Source: Adineta ricciae
Taxonomy: Eukaryota; Rotifera; Eurotatoria; Adinetida; Adinetidae
NCBI GenBank assembly: GCA_905250025.1
Contig: CAJNOJ010000027.1
Location: forward strand, 372,001-436,000
Reading direction: 5' to 3'
DNA: 64,000 nt
The position numbers were made by a program, and so were the translations under genes. The notes under the pieces are model-generated. The model made no database searches and was not told where the DNA came from. It saw only the letters and a list, made by a program, of their open reading frames with translations. Numbering within the stretch: the first letter of the stretch is position 1; each line of letters opens with the position of its first letter. Positions 62,866 to 64,000 of the stretch are shown in pieces.

Positions 62866-63462
62866 TTATTGATTTGGCCAAAATTTTGCATGCACTATCT
62901 CCGCTTCATTTTCAAGAACAGGACCAACGACAGTGTACTGCGGTGCTGGTAACAATGGTTGGCATGGTAAAAGACCATCAAAGCCTGCATGTTTCTAAAA
63001 GAAACAATCACGTATTATATCTGTCGTCTATCGGCATATTTTGTTTTTATTTTGTAATTCAATCCGTTCTCCTTTTCTATTTCAGCTATTTCACTCGAAC
63101 TACAGTTTACTTACACCTAACGTTTCATTTGAAAGTGCATAAACCATTTTTCGAATGCCGCTCCATCGAAGAGCACCCGTACACATTAAGCATGGCTCAC
63201 AGCTCGTATACAACGTACATTGCTCAAGAACCTCTTCACTTAATTTTTGTGTTGCCATACTAATCAGATTAAGTTCTGCATGACGAGTAACATCATAGAC
63301 AGGTGTAAAACATGTATTTTCGGCAGTTAGCAAAACTTCACCATCTTTTGAAACCAGACAGGCACCAAATGGATGATTTCCATGCTCGACAGCAGATTTC
63401 GAAAGCTCAATTGCTGTCCGTATGAATGGTACATGAATATCATGATTATCAATAGACGACAT
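62866..63462 (-). CDS. nucleoside/guanine deaminase-like enzyme (CDA fold)
   Basis: Zinc-dependent deaminase of the cytidine deaminase superfamily, guanine/nucleoside deaminase type. Exons 63462-63115 and 62994-62866 (intron 120 nt) give 158 residues. Motifs are intact: HPFGACLV, the HAELN zinc and proton-relay motif (His and Glu), and TSCEPCLMCTGALRW carrying the PCxxC zinc cysteines. The second exon has GFDGLLPCQPLLP and ends AKFWPNQ. The ATG at 63462 (MSSIDNHDI) is the first in frame. Proteins of this length and motif set are common in bacteria and fungi. The single intron shows it is integrated in the eukaryotic genome. Substrate (guanine, cytosine or a nucleoside) cannot be decided. Confidence 0.82.
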
Positions 63463-63569
63463 TGCGCTGTATAGGTTATATATCAAAAGCCTTGCCTTAT
63501 CTACAGATCGCTATCCACATTTTATGTATCGAGAAAGGTATAATATAGCAATGGGGTCTCATAGATGAC

Positions 63570-64000
63570 ATGTTTTTAGGTAAGGTAAATTGCATTTCAA
63601 CTCTCATGGATGGGTCTGAAGTAAAGAAACGCATGAGCAAATGTGGCTGTAAGCAGATGTCGCTGTCATCCTTGCCAAAGCTTATGATTCTAGTTGGAGA
63701 ATATGAACCAATTGCTTATAAATACAGTTTCGTAGCAGCACAGCATAACCTGAATGTGAGTTTGACTTCGCGAGTACGAACAAGTGCTTCGTTCGATTGC
63801 TTGAGGGTTATCGAGTATGTATTTACGGCATGTGTTGTTCAACTTAAAATCAGTTGTTCATTTACGTCCTCAGGTAAAAATTTGTTTTCGTAGATTAGTA
63901 AGATGTTATTTTCTTGTGCATTTAGACAATTGATAAAGTTATTCATCGTTGTCTGACTCATGAAATTGGAAAGCACGAGAAAAAAGTTGATTTTGATAAG
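63570..64000 (+). other. right-edge region with possible partial gene
   Basis: A frame from ATG 63570 reads through 107 codons (KCGCKQMSLSSLPKLMIL and onwards) and more codable sequence follows to the window edge (CLTHEIGKHEKKVDFD). A TATAATATA-like run lies at 63540. I recognise no domain, and a possible donor is at 63750. It may be the 5' end of a gene beyond the window or chance. Confidence 0.2.

Overview
The window looks like nuclear DNA of a small-genome invertebrate, most probably a bdelloid rotifer. Protein-coding genes are split by very short GT-AG introns (mostly about 48-60 nt), the DNA is AT-rich, genes are fairly close together, and the encoded families are animal ones (Dispatched, CHP1, RACK1, NDUFB5, enolase, ZDHHC5/8, ATG4, QRICH2, an INCENP-like protein). 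Two genes belong to families better known from bacteria or fungi, which would fit the horizontal acquisition known in bdelloids. The taxon is an inference; no rRNA or spliced-leader gene is present to prove it.

Layout. 1-8.6 kb: a partial SLC17/sialin-like transporter (-) and a Dispatched-like RND protein (+). 9-12.2 kb: CHP1, HDHD3-like and RACK1 (+). 12.5-16.8 kb: two tRNA-His (-), two tandem small heat-shock proteins each with two alpha-crystallin domains (-), a cluster of CRE-like sites, and a Ser/Thr-rich orphan (-). 17.3-23.8 kb: a class I glutamine amidotransferase-like hydrolase, NDUFB5 and a 13-exon enolase (+). 24.2-26.7 kb: a TMEM272-like membrane protein and a poorly resolved Ser-rich gene (-). 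26.7-31.7 kb: about 5 kb with no gene I can support. 31.7-36.1 kb: HDHD5, tRNA-Ile, a single-box HMG protein and a secreted cystine-knot hormone-like protein (+). 36.5-49.1 kb: ZDHHC5/8-like palmitoyltransferase, ATG4-like protease and an NWD1-like NACHT/WD protein (all -). 50.1-53.1 kb: two SRSF3/7-like SR proteins in tandem (+). 53.9-61.6 kb: a QRICH2/DUF4795 protein, an orphan ORF and a short INCENP-like IN-box protein (+). 62.7-64 kb: a second identical tRNA-Ile (-), a nucleoside deaminase (-) and an unresolved right edge.

Most genes are unrelated housekeeping or membrane genes, so this is a normal gene-rich segment and not one functional cluster. No transposon, CRISPR array or viral insertion was recognised. 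The most interesting signals are a cassette-like poison exon in an SR-protein intron, the tandem double-domain small heat-shock genes with stress-type promoter elements, two closely spaced same-strand gene pairs with acceptor-like sites before the second ATG (possible trans-splicing), and the 5-kb gene-free stretch. Exon boundaries were set by eye from GT-AG sites and reading-frame continuity. Where I summed the exons (SLC17 partial, RACK1, both sHSPs, the Ser/Thr orphan, the amidotransferase and enolase) the lengths fit; other models are approximate at their internal junctions.
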